Shown one piece after another: positions 40,438 through 49,773 of a stretch of DNA of 64,000 bases; positions within the stretch are counted from its first letter, which is position 1; each line of letters opens with the position of its first letter. The stretch is from NCBI GenBank assembly GCA_025361565.1, contig JANYKN010000189.1, positions 62,001-126,000 of the forward strand. Reading direction: 5' to 3'. The position numbers and the translations under genes were made by a program. The notes beneath the pieces were generated by a model that searched no databases, was not told where the DNA came from, and saw nothing but the letters and a program-made list of their open reading frames with translations. This DNA comes from Bacteroidota bacterium (lineage in GTDB: Bacteria; Bacteroidota; Bacteroidia; Bacteroidales; NBLH01).

Positions 40438-42075
40438 ATGAAACTAACTATCAATAAAACCGGATTATTCCTGCTTTTGTTCACAACAATGGCAATACTA
40501 TGTTCCAGTTTCTGGGGTTGTAAAAAAGATCCAATTGCTCCAATTGTTCCGATTGATACCATTGACAGCATAAAGCCTTTTGTCCGTTTATTGGAAAACG
40601 AAACCATTCAAAGCAAAATATTCAATCGTGAACTTAATTATGAAGTATTACTACCTGAAAATTATGACAAATCAACTGATTCATACCCAGTTGTTTATTT
40701 GCTTCACGGCTTTGGCGATAATCAGACTTCGTGGACTAAGTACGGTTTAATAAAATACTATTCCGATTTATATGCCTCAGAAATTGTCCCCATGATTTTT
40801 GTAATGCCACAGGGATTCAACACTTATTATGTAAACAGATACGATGGCAGTGTACCTTATATGGATTTTTTCACAACTGAACTTGTTCCTGCCATAGATT
40901 CAATTTATCGTACAAAAAAAGATAAAACACAACGTGCAGTTATGGGTTTTTCAATGGGAGGATATGGCGCATTAATTCTGCCAGTCAAAAACCCTGATAT
41001 TTTTAGTATTGGCGTTCCTCTAAGCATGTCGTTTCGCACAGATGAACAATATCTAGCTGAACCTCAAGACGTTTTTAATAATCAATGGGGACTTATTTTT
41101 GGAGGATTCGGAACCTCAGGTACTTCGAGATTAACCGACTATTTTAAAGACTACAGTCCATTCTATTTCTTTAATCAAAGCGATTTATCCCAGTATTCTG
41201 GTTTACATATATTTATGGATTGTGGCGATGATGAAGAATCTCTTTCAGTTACAAACGGTGCTTTGCATAACCTTATGCGCGACACTGAAATTCCTCATGA
41301 ATACCGAGTTAGAAATGGTGCTCATTCCTGGGATTACTGGCATAAATCCCTGCATGAAGCATTAAATTTTATAAGTGATGGTTTTGAAGGTGTAAATTAT
41401 CCCGAAAATCCTGAACCAGTGAGTATTGGAACACCTATCGCTCCTGAAAAATATACATTGGAAAATCTGAACGGTACAGAACTACAAATTGGTATCTTTA
41501 AACCTTCAACTTATGATTCTGATGCCAATTTATATCCGGTCATTTTCTTTATCCATGATTATCAGGGCTCAACTCGTTCAGAAAATGCAATAAAAATTAT
41601 TTCACTTTTGAATAATAATATGCTGACTGGTAAAATTCCAAACTCTTTAATTGTTGAAATTCCTGAAGTATCGAATGAAATTACCTCATCCATATTTACA
41701 AATATAATAGTCCAAATCAATACAAATTATCGCATTGTTGCTGATAAAAAAGGCAGAGTTCTGATTGGAAACGGAATTGGAGGCACAGATGTTTGCTCCC
41801 TGATTCCAGATTTTAAAAATATATTTAATGGTTGTTTTCTTTTTGATGCCAAACTTAATGCTGATGTACAAGCTGTTGCAGATACGTATTACTACATTGA
41901 TTTAACTGACAAATCCGATAATTATCAAGGTAATTACAATCTTTATCTAAATCTAAGGGAAAAGGGTAATAGTCATGAGTATCGCATACGGCAAGGTACC
42001 TCATCGCTGCAATCTAACTTAAATGGATTGAATGAATCAATGAATTATTTATCCGCAAAATTAAAAAATCTTTAA
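40438..42075 (+). CDS. lipoprotein with tandem esterase-D-like domains, second one degenerate
   Basis: A 545-residue lipoprotein (SSFWGC lipobox). The first alpha/beta-hydrolase domain (about 55-315) is of the esterase D/feruloyl esterase/antigen 85 family. It shows VVYLLHGFGDNQTSWTKYG, the nucleophile elbow GFSMGGYGALILPVKNP (Ser at about 165), acid region DCGDDEESL and His in RNGAHSWDYWHKSL. The second, related domain (about 330-540) has lost the nucleophile: the elbow reads GNGIGGTD, and the His region is RQGTSSLQ. So one domain should be active and one is structural. It probably removes acyl or ester groups from material handled by the ribose locus; the real substrate is unknown. Confidence 0.85.
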   Translation: MKLTINKTGLFLLLFTTMAILCSSFWGCKKDPIAPIVPIDTIDSIKPFVRLLENETIQSKIFNRELNYEVLLPENYDKSTDSYPVVYLLHGFGDNQTSWTKYGLIKYYSDLYASEIVPMIFVMPQGFNTYYVNRYDGSVPYMDFFTTELVPAIDSIYRTKKDKTQRAVMGFSMGGYGALILPVKNPDIFSIGVPLSMSFRTDEQYLAEPQDVFNNQWGLIFGGFGTSGTSRLTDYFKDYSPFYFFNQSDLSQYSGLHIFMDCGDDEESLSVTNGALHNLMRDTEIPHEYRVRNGAHSWDYWHKSLHEALNFISDGFEGVNYPENPEPVSIGTPIAPEKYTLENLNGTELQIGIFKPSTYDSDANLYPVIFFIHDYQGSTRSENAIKIISLLNNNMLTGKIPNSLIVEIPEVSNEITSSIFTNIIVQINTNYRIVADKKGRVLIGNGIGGTDVCSLIPDFKNIFNGCFLFDAKLNADVQAVADTYYYIDLTDKSDNYQGNYNLYLNLREKGNSHEYRIRQGTSSLQSNLNGLNESMNYLSAKLKNL

Positions 42076-42084
42076 AAGTTAGTT

Positions 42085-43647
42085 ATGAAAAACTTTTTGA
42101 CTATACTATTCAGTTTTCTTGTAATCCAAACCTCATTTTCGAAAGTAATTGAGCCGCGGATTTTGGAAAGCATGAGCATGTATAGTAAAATTTTAGGTCA
42201 GGAAGTGAAATATTCCATTTGTCTGCCCAACGCTTATTTTAAAAATAAAAACTCTTATCCCGTAGTTTATTTGTTGCATGGCTTGGGCGATGACGAAACT
42301 TCGTGGCTCGAATACGGAAGGATTAGCCAGATTGCAGACAATGAAACTGCAAAAGGCGAAATTGCTCCCATGATTTTCGTTATTCCACAAGGTTTCCGGA
42401 CTTATTATGTGAATGATTATGCCAATACTTTCAGGTATCAGGATATGTTTGTTCAGGAACTTATTCCTTTTATCGATAGTCTCTATCGCACCAAAGCAGA
42501 TAAAAACCATCGTGCAACCATGGGTTATTCTATGGGCGGATTTGGTGCTCTTATTTTGCCGGTTAAAAACCCTGAAGTTTTCAGCATTTGTGTTCCTTTA
42601 AGCATTTCTATCAGAACGGACAACCAATATATGGAAGAAGACGCCAAAGAATGGGACAAACAATGGGGAAGTATTTTTGGAGGAGTTGGAAAAACTGGCA
42701 ACGAAAGAATAACAGATTATTACAAGCAAAATTGCCCAATACATATTTTTTCAGAAACTGATTTATCTAAATTGAAAGACCTGAAAATCTATATCGACAA
42801 TGGTGATGATGAATACACTCTTTGCCGCAGTAACGAAGAATTGCATATATTATTAAGAGACAAGGGATTCCCCCATGAATTCAGGGTCCGTAACGGTGGC
42901 CACGAGTTTTCTTATTGGCGCGAAGCCTTACCAAATGGTTTGCAATTTATTAGCGATGCCTTTGAAGGCAAGGCTTATCGTGGCGATCAGAAAATTGGCG
43001 ATATTCAGAAATTAAAACCTTTTAAATCTCTTAGATCTATTACATTAAAAAATAATTCATTCAATGTTTATGTTCCGGATGAATATGAATTGACTACTCG
43101 AAATTATCCTGTTCTTTATATAATCGGCAATTTTCAAAATCAGGAAAAGGAAAAAATAGCTGGCATGATTAATCAAGGCATTGAAAACATGAGTTTTCCA
43201 CCAACGATTGTCGTTTTTATTCCTGATAATGAAGAATTATTGAACGAAGATTTCTTTTCATCCATTGAAAAACAATTTAGAATACGTGAAGGTTTCCGTT
43301 TTCGATCTTTAATAGGTTTTGAAAAAGGAGGCGCAATTGCATTCAAACAAGCTCTGAATCCCGAACATTTCACTTCATGTGTAATTTTTGATGCTTTGCT
43401 TGATAAAGATGAACTTCAAAAATCATTGGATGCAATTAAAGAGAAATCACTAAAAAAAACCTGGTTTTTTATTTCAGCTCCCGATAAAAGTATGACTTAC
43501 AAAGTAAATGGAAATATCCACATGCAGTTTCGTGATAAGGACATTTACCATGAGTACCGGGTTAGCGAAGGAAAAGGAGGATTCGGTTGGTTTATGGATA
43601 AATTACCGGAAAGCTTATTATTTATTGCAGAGAAATTTCATAATTAA
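42085..43647 (+). CDS. exported tandem esterase-D-like protein, second copy
   Basis: A 520-residue paralogue of the preceding protein, with a signal peptide (MKNFLTILFSFLVIQTSFS) but no lipobox, hence soluble periplasmic. The first domain has VVYLLHGLGDDETSWLEYG, nucleophile elbow GYSMGGFGALILPVKNP, acid DNGDDEYTL and His in RNGGHEFSYWREAL. The C-terminal domain again keeps the fold but not the nucleophile (GFEKGGAIAFKQALNP has Glu-Lys where Ser is needed). The shared loss in both paralogues shows that the degeneration predates the duplication. The start is 9 bases after the upstream stop. Confidence 0.85.
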   Translation: MKNFLTILFSFLVIQTSFSKVIEPRILESMSMYSKILGQEVKYSICLPNAYFKNKNSYPVVYLLHGLGDDETSWLEYGRISQIADNETAKGEIAPMIFVIPQGFRTYYVNDYANTFRYQDMFVQELIPFIDSLYRTKADKNHRATMGYSMGGFGALILPVKNPEVFSICVPLSISIRTDNQYMEEDAKEWDKQWGSIFGGVGKTGNERITDYYKQNCPIHIFSETDLSKLKDLKIYIDNGDDEYTLCRSNEELHILLRDKGFPHEFRVRNGGHEFSYWREALPNGLQFISDAFEGKAYRGDQKIGDIQKLKPFKSLRSITLKNNSFNVYVPDEYELTTRNYPVLYIIGNFQNQEKEKIAGMINQGIENMSFPPTIVVFIPDNEELLNEDFFSSIEKQFRIREGFRFRSLIGFEKGGAIAFKQALNPEHFTSCVIFDALLDKDELQKSLDAIKEKSLKKTWFFISAPDKSMTYKVNGNIHMQFRDKDIYHEYRVSEGKGGFGWFMDKLPESLLFIAEKFHN

Positions 43648-43686
43648 CTTAAATATATATGATGTTAATTAATAAAACAAACAAAT

Positions 43687-43770
43687 CCCTTCAAGCGGTT
43701 GAAAAGCCTTTGAAGTGGTTGAGCGATATTAACCACTTCGAGGGATTGAAACCACTCAAAGGGCATTTTT
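43687..43770. repeat. four copies of a 14-base motif as nested hairpins
   Basis: The motif CCYTYRAAGYGGTT occurs at 43687-43700 and 43707-43720 on the plus strand. It recurs inverted at 43731-43744 and 43750-43763. The inner pair gives a perfect 9-base stem (GAAGTGGTT/AACCACTTC) and the outer pair an imperfect 14-base stem. CATTTTT follows, so it may act as an attenuator or partial terminator before the permease gene. Confidence 0.75.
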
Positions 43771-43794
43771 AAATCAACTTAAAACCTGAATATT

Positions 43795-44802
43795 ATGTTT
43801 ATTGTAGAAAGTTATTCTTTAGCTGTTGTTCTCTGTTTCGTAACCATGTTTTGCTGGGGCTCCTGGGGAAATACTCAAAAACTGGCTGCCAAAACCTGGC
43901 GCTACGAGCTTTTTTACTGGGATTATGTACTCGGTATTGTTTTCTTTTCAATTCTGCTTGGTTTTACACTGGGTAGCTTTGGCGAGCAAGGCCGCAGTTT
44001 CACAGCAGATCTTATGCAAGTGAGCAGTGGCAATATGGGCAGTGCATTTTTTGGAGGTATCGTATTTAACGCTTCCAACATTTTATTGGCAGCAGCAATT
44101 TCAATTTCCGGTATGTCTGTGGCCTTTCCTTTGGGAGTAGGAATTGCTCTGGTGCTCGGTGTTTTCATCAATTATTTTTCAGCACCCAAAGGTGATCCAA
44201 TCCTTCTGTTTATTGGCGTTTTTGCCATTATGATTGCCATTGTTTTCAATGGAATAGCTTCAGGCAAAATGTCAAAAGCAAGTGAGCAAAAAACAGGGAA
44301 TAAAGGCATTTGGATTGCATTAAGTGCTGGTATTCTAATGTCCTTTTTCTACAGGTTTGTAGCTGCAGCAATAGACATGAACAACTTCGAAATGCCCGAA
44401 GCTGGTAAAGCTACACCTTATACCGCTTTCTTTATATTTGCGTTGGGTATGCTTGCCAGTAATTTCATTTTCAATACTTTATTAATGAAAAAACCATTTG
44501 TTGGCGAACCGGTTTCCTACAAAGATTATTTTGGTGGAACAATTTCAACACACATGGTAGGTGTTTTTGGCGGACTGGTCTGGGGATTGGGAACTGCACT
44601 AAGTTATATTGCAGCCGGAAAAGCAGGAGCAGCTATTTCTTATGGGCTTGGACAAGGCGCCACAATGGTTGCAGCACTTTGGGGTGTTTTTATCTGGAAA
44701 GAATTCAAAGGCTCTACAAAAGGAGTCAATCAAATGCTTTTTCTAATGTTTTTATTATTTACTGCCGGGCTGGTTCTAATAATTGCTTCAGGTGGTAATT
44801 AA
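43795..44802 (+). CDS. sugar permease of the GRP/RhaT-like DMT type, probable ribose transporter
   Basis: Inner-membrane protein of 335 residues with about ten membrane helices. Characteristic stretches are CFVTMFCWGSWGNTQKLA near the N-terminus, FNASNILLAAAISISGMSVAFPLGVGIALVLG, and SYGLGQGATMVAALWGVFIWKEF. The last is a C-terminal signature of glucose/ribose permeases in the drug/metabolite superfamily. It closes the operon that starts with ribokinase, so ribose is the most likely substrate, like RusT in Bacteroides thetaiotaomicron. Its start lies 31 bases after a four-arm hairpin cluster that may reduce read-through. A tandem repeat follows the stop. Confidence 0.85.
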   Translation: MFIVESYSLAVVLCFVTMFCWGSWGNTQKLAAKTWRYELFYWDYVLGIVFFSILLGFTLGSFGEQGRSFTADLMQVSSGNMGSAFFGGIVFNASNILLAAAISISGMSVAFPLGVGIALVLGVFINYFSAPKGDPILLFIGVFAIMIAIVFNGIASGKMSKASEQKTGNKGIWIALSAGILMSFFYRFVAAAIDMNNFEMPEAGKATPYTAFFIFALGMLASNFIFNTLLMKKPFVGEPVSYKDYFGGTISTHMVGVFGGLVWGLGTALSYIAAGKAGAAISYGLGQGATMVAALWGVFIWKEFKGSTKGVNQMLFLMFLLFTAGLVLIIASGGN

Positions 44803-44848
44803 GTATCTCGGGATTTATCACGATTGTATCTTGGGATTTATCACGATT
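44803..44848 (+). repeat. two tandem 23-base direct repeats
   Basis: GTATCTCGGGATTTATCACG... (44803-44825) is followed at once by a copy with one mismatch (44826-44848), immediately after the permease stop codon. Confidence 0.85.
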
Positions 44849-44979
44849 GTTTAAGATTATGTTTTTTTAACCACTTACAAACGGCCTAAATGCCGTAATA
44901 CTTTTTAAACTTGAAACTTAAATTTTCATTAAACTTTGATTAAATGATATTTACAATAATTCCTTTTATTAACTAAACA

Positions 44980-46017
44980 ATGATTATTATGAAAAAAATG
45001 ATGCGTTTTTTAATGATTGCTATTTTATTGGCAACAGTGTTAACATCCTGTAAAAAGGACCCAACAGATCCGCCTGCTGTTACTACAACTGATGTAACAG
45101 CTATAACAGGTACCACTGCAACTTCAGGTGGCGAAGTAACTTCAGAAGGAAGCTCAACAGTAACTGAACGTGGTGTTTGCTGGGGAACAGTTGCTAATCC
45201 AACCATTGCCGACTCAAAAACAAGCGATGGAACAGGTGTTGGTGTATTTACAGGCAGTATTACAGGCTTAACCCCAGGAACCGTATATCACGTAAGGGCT
45301 TTCGCAACCAATTCACACGGTACATCTTATGGTGCCGATGTTGAGTTCTCTACTTCTTTTTTAATTAAATCTATTGAATTTAATACTGGAGATATTGAGA
45401 AGTGGGAATTCTTTTATGATGCTACTACAAAAAAAATCACATATTTTGATGATTATTGGAATGCAGCTCTTGATAAAACATTAACTTACGACTATTCAGT
45501 ACCAGGTAAGTTAACCCTTATGAATGGTGTTGATGTTTATAATACATATGATCTTAATGCACAAGGTTATATAATCAAAGATTACAACAATGGTCACACT
45601 TTTGAATACAATTCAGACGGTTATCTTACTAAATATAATGAATATTGGGGTGGGGCTGTCGATAATATTTATGAGATGGAAATTACCAATGGCAATATCA
45701 CCAAAATTACAAAATTTGCAGCAGATGGTGTTACTTTGAAAAAAACAAAAACGTTTACTTACACTGTAGGTGATAATGTTAATGGTATCCATCAGGCTAA
45801 TGCTACAGACTCTGAATGGAAACCGATGGGTAATTTATATGGAAAACCAAGTGCCAAATTACTAGATTACCTTGAATATTGGACACCTTCAGATCTAACT
45901 GTATATAAATCAAGCTTAAGCTATGTATTCGATTCGAAAAATAGGCCTTCTGTAGTTACTAAAACATTCTCTTCAGGCCCAGGTTCCGAAGTTTGGACGT
46001 ATACTTATTTTGAATAG
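44980..46017 (+). CDS. lipoprotein with one fibronectin III-like domain, function unknown
   Basis: A 345-residue lipoprotein (lipobox ATVLTSC; Cys at about 24). The first half is a fibronectin-III-like domain of the kind common in Bacteroidota surface proteins: VTTTDVTAITGTTATSGGEV, RGVCWGTVANPTIADSK, GSITGLTPGTVYHVRAFATN. The second half (about 125-345) is rich in aromatic residues and short beta segments (YDATTKKITYFDDYWNAAL, KYNEYWGGAVDNIYEMEITNG, TKTFTYTVGDN). This resembles the YD/RHS-like DUF4595-type repeats of other Bacteroidota lipoproteins. No enzyme motif is visible. Start candidates at 44980 and 44989 give the same mature protein. A strong terminator follows. Confidence 0.75.
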   Translation: MIIMKKMMRFLMIAILLATVLTSCKKDPTDPPAVTTTDVTAITGTTATSGGEVTSEGSSTVTERGVCWGTVANPTIADSKTSDGTGVGVFTGSITGLTPGTVYHVRAFATNSHGTSYGADVEFSTSFLIKSIEFNTGDIEKWEFFYDATTKKITYFDDYWNAALDKTLTYDYSVPGKLTLMNGVDVYNTYDLNAQGYIIKDYNNGHTFEYNSDGYLTKYNEYWGGAVDNIYEMEITNGNITKITKFAADGVTLKKTKTFTYTVGDNVNGIHQANATDSEWKPMGNLYGKPSAKLLDYLEYWTPSDLTVYKSSLSYVFDSKNRPSVVTKTFSSGPGSEVWTYTYFE

Positions 46018-46085
46018 TAAAAATTGTCCGGAGGTTTAAAATAGTAAAATCCTTTTGAACCTCTATTTTTAATTATTGTTTGTTT

Positions 46086-46124
46086 AAAGAAGTTAACTAG
46101 CATTATTTAGTTAACTTCTTTTTA
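46086..46124 (+). terminator. Rho-independent terminator
   Basis: Fourteen-base perfect arms AAAGAAGTTAACTA (46086-46099) and TAGTTAACTTCTTT (46108-46121), followed by T residues, 69 bases after the lipoprotein stop. Confidence 0.88.
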
Positions 46125-46224
46125 TAAAGTACTTAATTATAGTTATTTAAAAAACTATTTCCACTTCTTTCAAAATATTGTTTTATTCTAAATTCTGTTT
46201 TATTAAATAGCCAATACCTTCACC

Positions 46225-47709
46225 ATGATTTCAAAAAAACACATCGGATTACTCATTGGATTAGTCGTTTTCTTTATCATTCTTTTACTTCCTGAACCTT
46301 CAGGAATGTCAGTATCTGCAAAGAATGCAGCGGGTGTTTCTTTATTAATGGCCATCTGGTGGATTTCGGAGGCAATTCCCATTTATGCAACCGCATTGGT
46401 TCCCATGGTCTTTTTCCCCATTTTAAAGATTATGCCTGCCGGCGATACCGCCATCAATTATGGCCACGATTTTGTTTTGATGACTATTTCCGGTTTTTTT
46501 CTGGCAAAAGCCATTGAAGCCCAAAACCTCCATTCTAGAATTGCACTGGTTCTAATCAATGCCCTTGGAAGCAGTAGACCAAGAATATTGCTTAGTATTA
46601 TGATTGCAACAACTTTTTTATCCATGTGGATTGCCAATGTAACTACCGCCCTATTGATGCTTCCTATTGGAATGGCCATTATCCTCAAAGAGGAAAGCAT
46701 GGGAAACTCAAATCCCAAATTCGGTACAGCATTGATGTTAGGTATCGCCTATTCTGCCAGCATTGGAGGATTAGGAACAATAATCGGTTCTCCTACCAAT
46801 ATGATTTTTACCGGAATTATGGCCAAACTTTATCCGGAAGCTCCTCCAATTGGCTTTTTTACCTGGATGAAAGTTGGTGTTCCACTTATTCTTATTTTTC
46901 TTCCACTGGTTTGGTATTATATTGTTAAATTCTTTAAAATTCAGGGCAATATTCCTGGCAACAAAGAAATGATCCATGAGGAAATGCTCAAACTAGGTAA
47001 AATGTCGAAAGGTGAAAAAAGGGTATTGATGATTTTTATTTTTACTACTGTAGGATGGATTTTTAGGGAAGATTTTGTAATTAATCAATTCGTTATTCCT
47101 GGCTGGGCCAATTTATTCGGAATTAGCGAATATGTAAAAGATAGCACGGTTGGTATGATGGCTGCCCTACTTTTGTTTGCCTTACCTGCTGAGAATAATA
47201 AACGGATTCTCGATTGGAAAACTGCCGTGCAGATTCCATGGGGTGTTGGGATAATTATTGGGGGTGGTTATGCCATGGCCGGAAGCTTTAAAATTACTGG
47301 CTTGGCGGATTGGATTGGGATGCAACTTTCATTTTTCAGCAATTTTCCTACCATCATTGTTCTTATTGTGGTAATTGCTTTCGTTCTTTTATTCACAGAA
47401 CTAAACCCCAATACGGCAACTGTAAATATTTTCCTTCCGGTTTTGGGCGCAATGGCAGTGGCAGGACATATCAATCCATTACTTTTAATGATTCCGGCAA
47501 CTTTTGCAAGTTCAATGGCTTTTATTATGCCTGCAGGTACCGGCCCAAATACGGTAATTTTTGGAAGTAACCGTGTTACAGCACAAGACATGGCAAAATG
47601 TGGTTCCGGAATTAAAATTATGAGCCTGATTCTGCTCACATTATTGGCTTACTTTTTTATTATTCCTATTTTGGGAATTGAAAGGACATTGCCTGTTTGG
47701 GCTCACTAA
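46225..47709 (+). CDS. SLC13/DASS-family sodium-dependent anion transporter
   Basis: Inner-membrane symporter of 494 residues with about 11-13 membrane helices. DASS features are WWISEAIPIYATALVPMVFFP (about 41-61), IGGLGTIIGSPTNMIFTG (about 185-202, the SNT-type sodium/substrate clamp) and a second clamp LFTELNPNTATVNIFLPVL (about 391-409) with MPAGTGPNTVIFGS (about 435-448). Family members move di- or tricarboxylates, and some move sulfate. The citrate/succinate group is most likely, but the substrate cannot be fixed from sequence. It stands alone between two terminators. Confidence 0.9.
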   Translation: MISKKHIGLLIGLVVFFIILLLPEPSGMSVSAKNAAGVSLLMAIWWISEAIPIYATALVPMVFFPILKIMPAGDTAINYGHDFVLMTISGFFLAKAIEAQNLHSRIALVLINALGSSRPRILLSIMIATTFLSMWIANVTTALLMLPIGMAIILKEESMGNSNPKFGTALMLGIAYSASIGGLGTIIGSPTNMIFTGIMAKLYPEAPPIGFFTWMKVGVPLILIFLPLVWYYIVKFFKIQGNIPGNKEMIHEEMLKLGKMSKGEKRVLMIFIFTTVGWIFREDFVINQFVIPGWANLFGISEYVKDSTVGMMAALLLFALPAENNKRILDWKTAVQIPWGVGIIIGGGYAMAGSFKITGLADWIGMQLSFFSNFPTIIVLIVVIAFVLLFTELNPNTATVNIFLPVLGAMAVAGHINPLLLMIPATFASSMAFIMPAGTGPNTVIFGSNRVTAQDMAKCGSGIKIMSLILLTLLAYFFIIPILGIERTLPVWAH

Positions 47710-47741
47710 ACATCATATTTGAATGAAACTAATTTTTAACT

Positions 47742-47779
47742 AAAAAAGTCAGATAATCCAATGGATATCTGACTTTTTT
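47742..47779. terminator. bidirectional terminator between the DASS transporter and glmS
   Basis: AAAAAAGTCAGATA and TATCTGACTTTTTT are perfect complements around a short loop. A/T runs on both sides serve the two convergent genes. Confidence 0.88.
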
Positions 47780-47796
47780 TTGTAAAAGATGACTTT

Positions 47797-49632
47797 CTAC
47801 TCAACTGTAACCGATTTTGCCAAATTCCTTGGCTGATCAACATCACATCCGCGTAAAACGGCAATATGATATGAAAGTAGTTGTAGTGGCACAATGGTTA
47901 GCAATGCAGCCAATGATGATTCGGTTCCTGGAACTTCAAGTACATGGTCTGCCATATTTCGTATTACTGTATCACCTTGAGTTACAACGGCAATCACAAT
48001 TCCATTACGTGCTTTAACTTCCTGGATATTGCTTACAATTTTTTCGTAAGATCTGTCTTTGGTTGCAATAACAACAACCGGCATGTTTTTATCAATCAAT
48101 GCAATAGGTCCATGTTTCATTTCTGCTGCCGGATATCCTTCGGCATGGATATAGGATATTTCTTTCAGCTTTAATGCTCCTTCAAGTGCTACTGGAAACA
48201 GATATCCACGTCCCAGGTATAAGAAGTTGGTTGCATCTTTATATAATTCTGCAATTTTTTTGTATTCACTATTCAGTTTTAACGCTTCCTCTATTTTTCC
48301 CGGAATATTGCTTAATTCCTTAATGAGTTTATAATAAATTTCATTTGATATGGTGTTTCTCTTTTTGCTGAGCAAAAGCGCCATCATTGCTAAAACAGTA
48401 ACTTGTGCAGTAAAAGCTTTTGTGGAAGCTACTCCAATTTCAGGCCCGGCGTGAGTATAAACACCTGCATGTGTTTCGCGCGGAATACTGGAACCCACAA
48501 CATTACAAATACCTAATACCAGTGCTTTGTTTTCTTTGGCCAAACTTATTGCTGCAAGCGTGTCAGCGGTTTCGCCGCTCTGACTGATTGCAATGATTAC
48601 ATCATCAGGATAAATAACCGGGTTACGGTATCTGAATTCCGAAGCATATTCAACTTCAACAGGTATGCGAGCATATTCTTCAATCAAATATTCTCCAACC
48701 AATCCTGCATGCCAGGATGTTCCGCAGCCAATGATGATAATTCTTCTGGCATTTACAATTTTGTCCATCACTTCCCAAAGTCCACCAAGATGTATACTTT
48801 TTAAATCAGCAGAAATCCTACCTCTAAAAGTATCTTGAATTGACCGTGGTTGTTCGAATATTTCTTTAAGCATAAAATGCTCAAAACCATTTTTTTCAAT
48901 TTCTCCAATATTGAGTTGAAGCTCTTGAATCTTTGGAGTCAATTCAACATCTTCAATGGTTTTTATAATCAATTCATTTCTCTTGATTATTGCAACATTA
49001 TCGTTGTTAAGATAAATTACGCTTTTAGTATGCTCAACTATTGGAGTTGCATCAGAAGCTATAAAATATTCATCATTCCCTATTCCAATAACAAGGGGAC
49101 TTCCTTTTCGGGCAGCAATAAGTTGATCAGGCTCTTTGGTGCATGAAACAACAATTCCATAAGCCCCAATTACTTTTGATAAGGCAAGGCGTACAGCCAT
49201 TTCAGCACTTACTTTCCCTTTTAAATAATTGTATTCTATTAGATTTACAAGTACTTCTGTATCTGTTTCACTCTTAAAAGTATATCCGTTGGCGAGAAGT
49301 TTGGTTTTTAAAGTGGAGTAGTTTTCGATAATGCCATTATGGATAAGCGTAAAAATGCCATTAGTCGAAGTGTGTGGATGTGCATTTACGTCATTTGGTT
49401 CTCCATGAGTTGCCCAGCGGGTGTGGCCAAAACCAATTGTGCCGGTAACATCAACATCAACGGTGTATTGAACCAAATCGCTAACTTTCCCTTGTTTTTT
49501 AAAGATATGGGTATCCCCGTTGATAATAGCAATACCAGCAGAATCATATCCTCTGTATTCGAGTCTTTTTAGACCATTTATAAGAATAGGATAAGCTTGC
49601 TTAAGGCCTATATATCCGACTATTCCACACAT
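47797..49632 (-). CDS. glmS: glutamine-fructose-6-phosphate aminotransferase (isomerising)
   Basis: Makes glucosamine 6-phosphate from fructose 6-phosphate and glutamine, the first step toward UDP-GlcNAc for peptidoglycan and lipid A. The 611-residue protein begins MCGIVGYIG with the catalytic Cys2 of the class II glutaminase domain. RWATHGEPNDVNAHPH and the glutamine-site motif FTLIHNGIIENY follow. Two SIS sugar-binding domains come next (IIIGCGTSWHAGLVGEYLIEE with AISQSGETADTLAAI; YLGRGYLFPVALEGALKLKEISYIHAEGY). The C-terminus DQPRNLAKSVTVE is the usual end with the conserved Lys. The 141-base leader carries no recognisable glmS ribozyme. Confidence 0.97.
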   Translation of the reverse strand: MCGIVGYIGLKQAYPILINGLKRLEYRGYDSAGIAIINGDTHIFKKQGKVSDLVQYTVDVDVTGTIGFGHTRWATHGEPNDVNAHPHTSTNGIFTLIHNGIIENYSTLKTKLLANGYTFKSETDTEVLVNLIEYNYLKGKVSAEMAVRLALSKVIGAYGIVVSCTKEPDQLIAARKGSPLVIGIGNDEYFIASDATPIVEHTKSVIYLNNDNVAIIKRNELIIKTIEDVELTPKIQELQLNIGEIEKNGFEHFMLKEIFEQPRSIQDTFRGRISADLKSIHLGGLWEVMDKIVNARRIIIIGCGTSWHAGLVGEYLIEEYARIPVEVEYASEFRYRNPVIYPDDVIIAISQSGETADTLAAISLAKENKALVLGICNVVGSSIPRETHAGVYTHAGPEIGVASTKAFTAQVTVLAMMALLLSKKRNTISNEIYYKLIKELSNIPGKIEEALKLNSEYKKIAELYKDATNFLYLGRGYLFPVALEGALKLKEISYIHAEGYPAAEMKHGPIALIDKNMPVVVIATKDRSYEKIVSNIQEVKARNGIVIAVVTQGDTVIRNMADHVLEVPGTESSLAALLTIVPLQLLSYHIAVLRGCDVDQPRNLAKSVTVE

Positions 49633-49773
49633 AATTGTAAGTATAAATTAACGAATGCAATTAAGTCTATTTGCTGGAACTATCAAAAAAAGTTTGATGA
49701 ACCTATTTGTTCCATTGACTTTATGCAAAAGAAATGTAGTATAATAGAAAATTCGAATTTATTTTGTGTCTCT

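Noticed and set aside
43687-43763. CRISPR-like array
   Set aside because: The four units are in inverted arrangement, with short unequal gaps and no cas genes.
44803-44848. Short CRISPR remnant
   Set aside because: The two direct repeats are contiguous with no spacer between them.
49633-49773. glmS ribozyme or riboswitch in the glmS leader
   Set aside because: The 141-base leader shows no conserved ribozyme core or strong structure.
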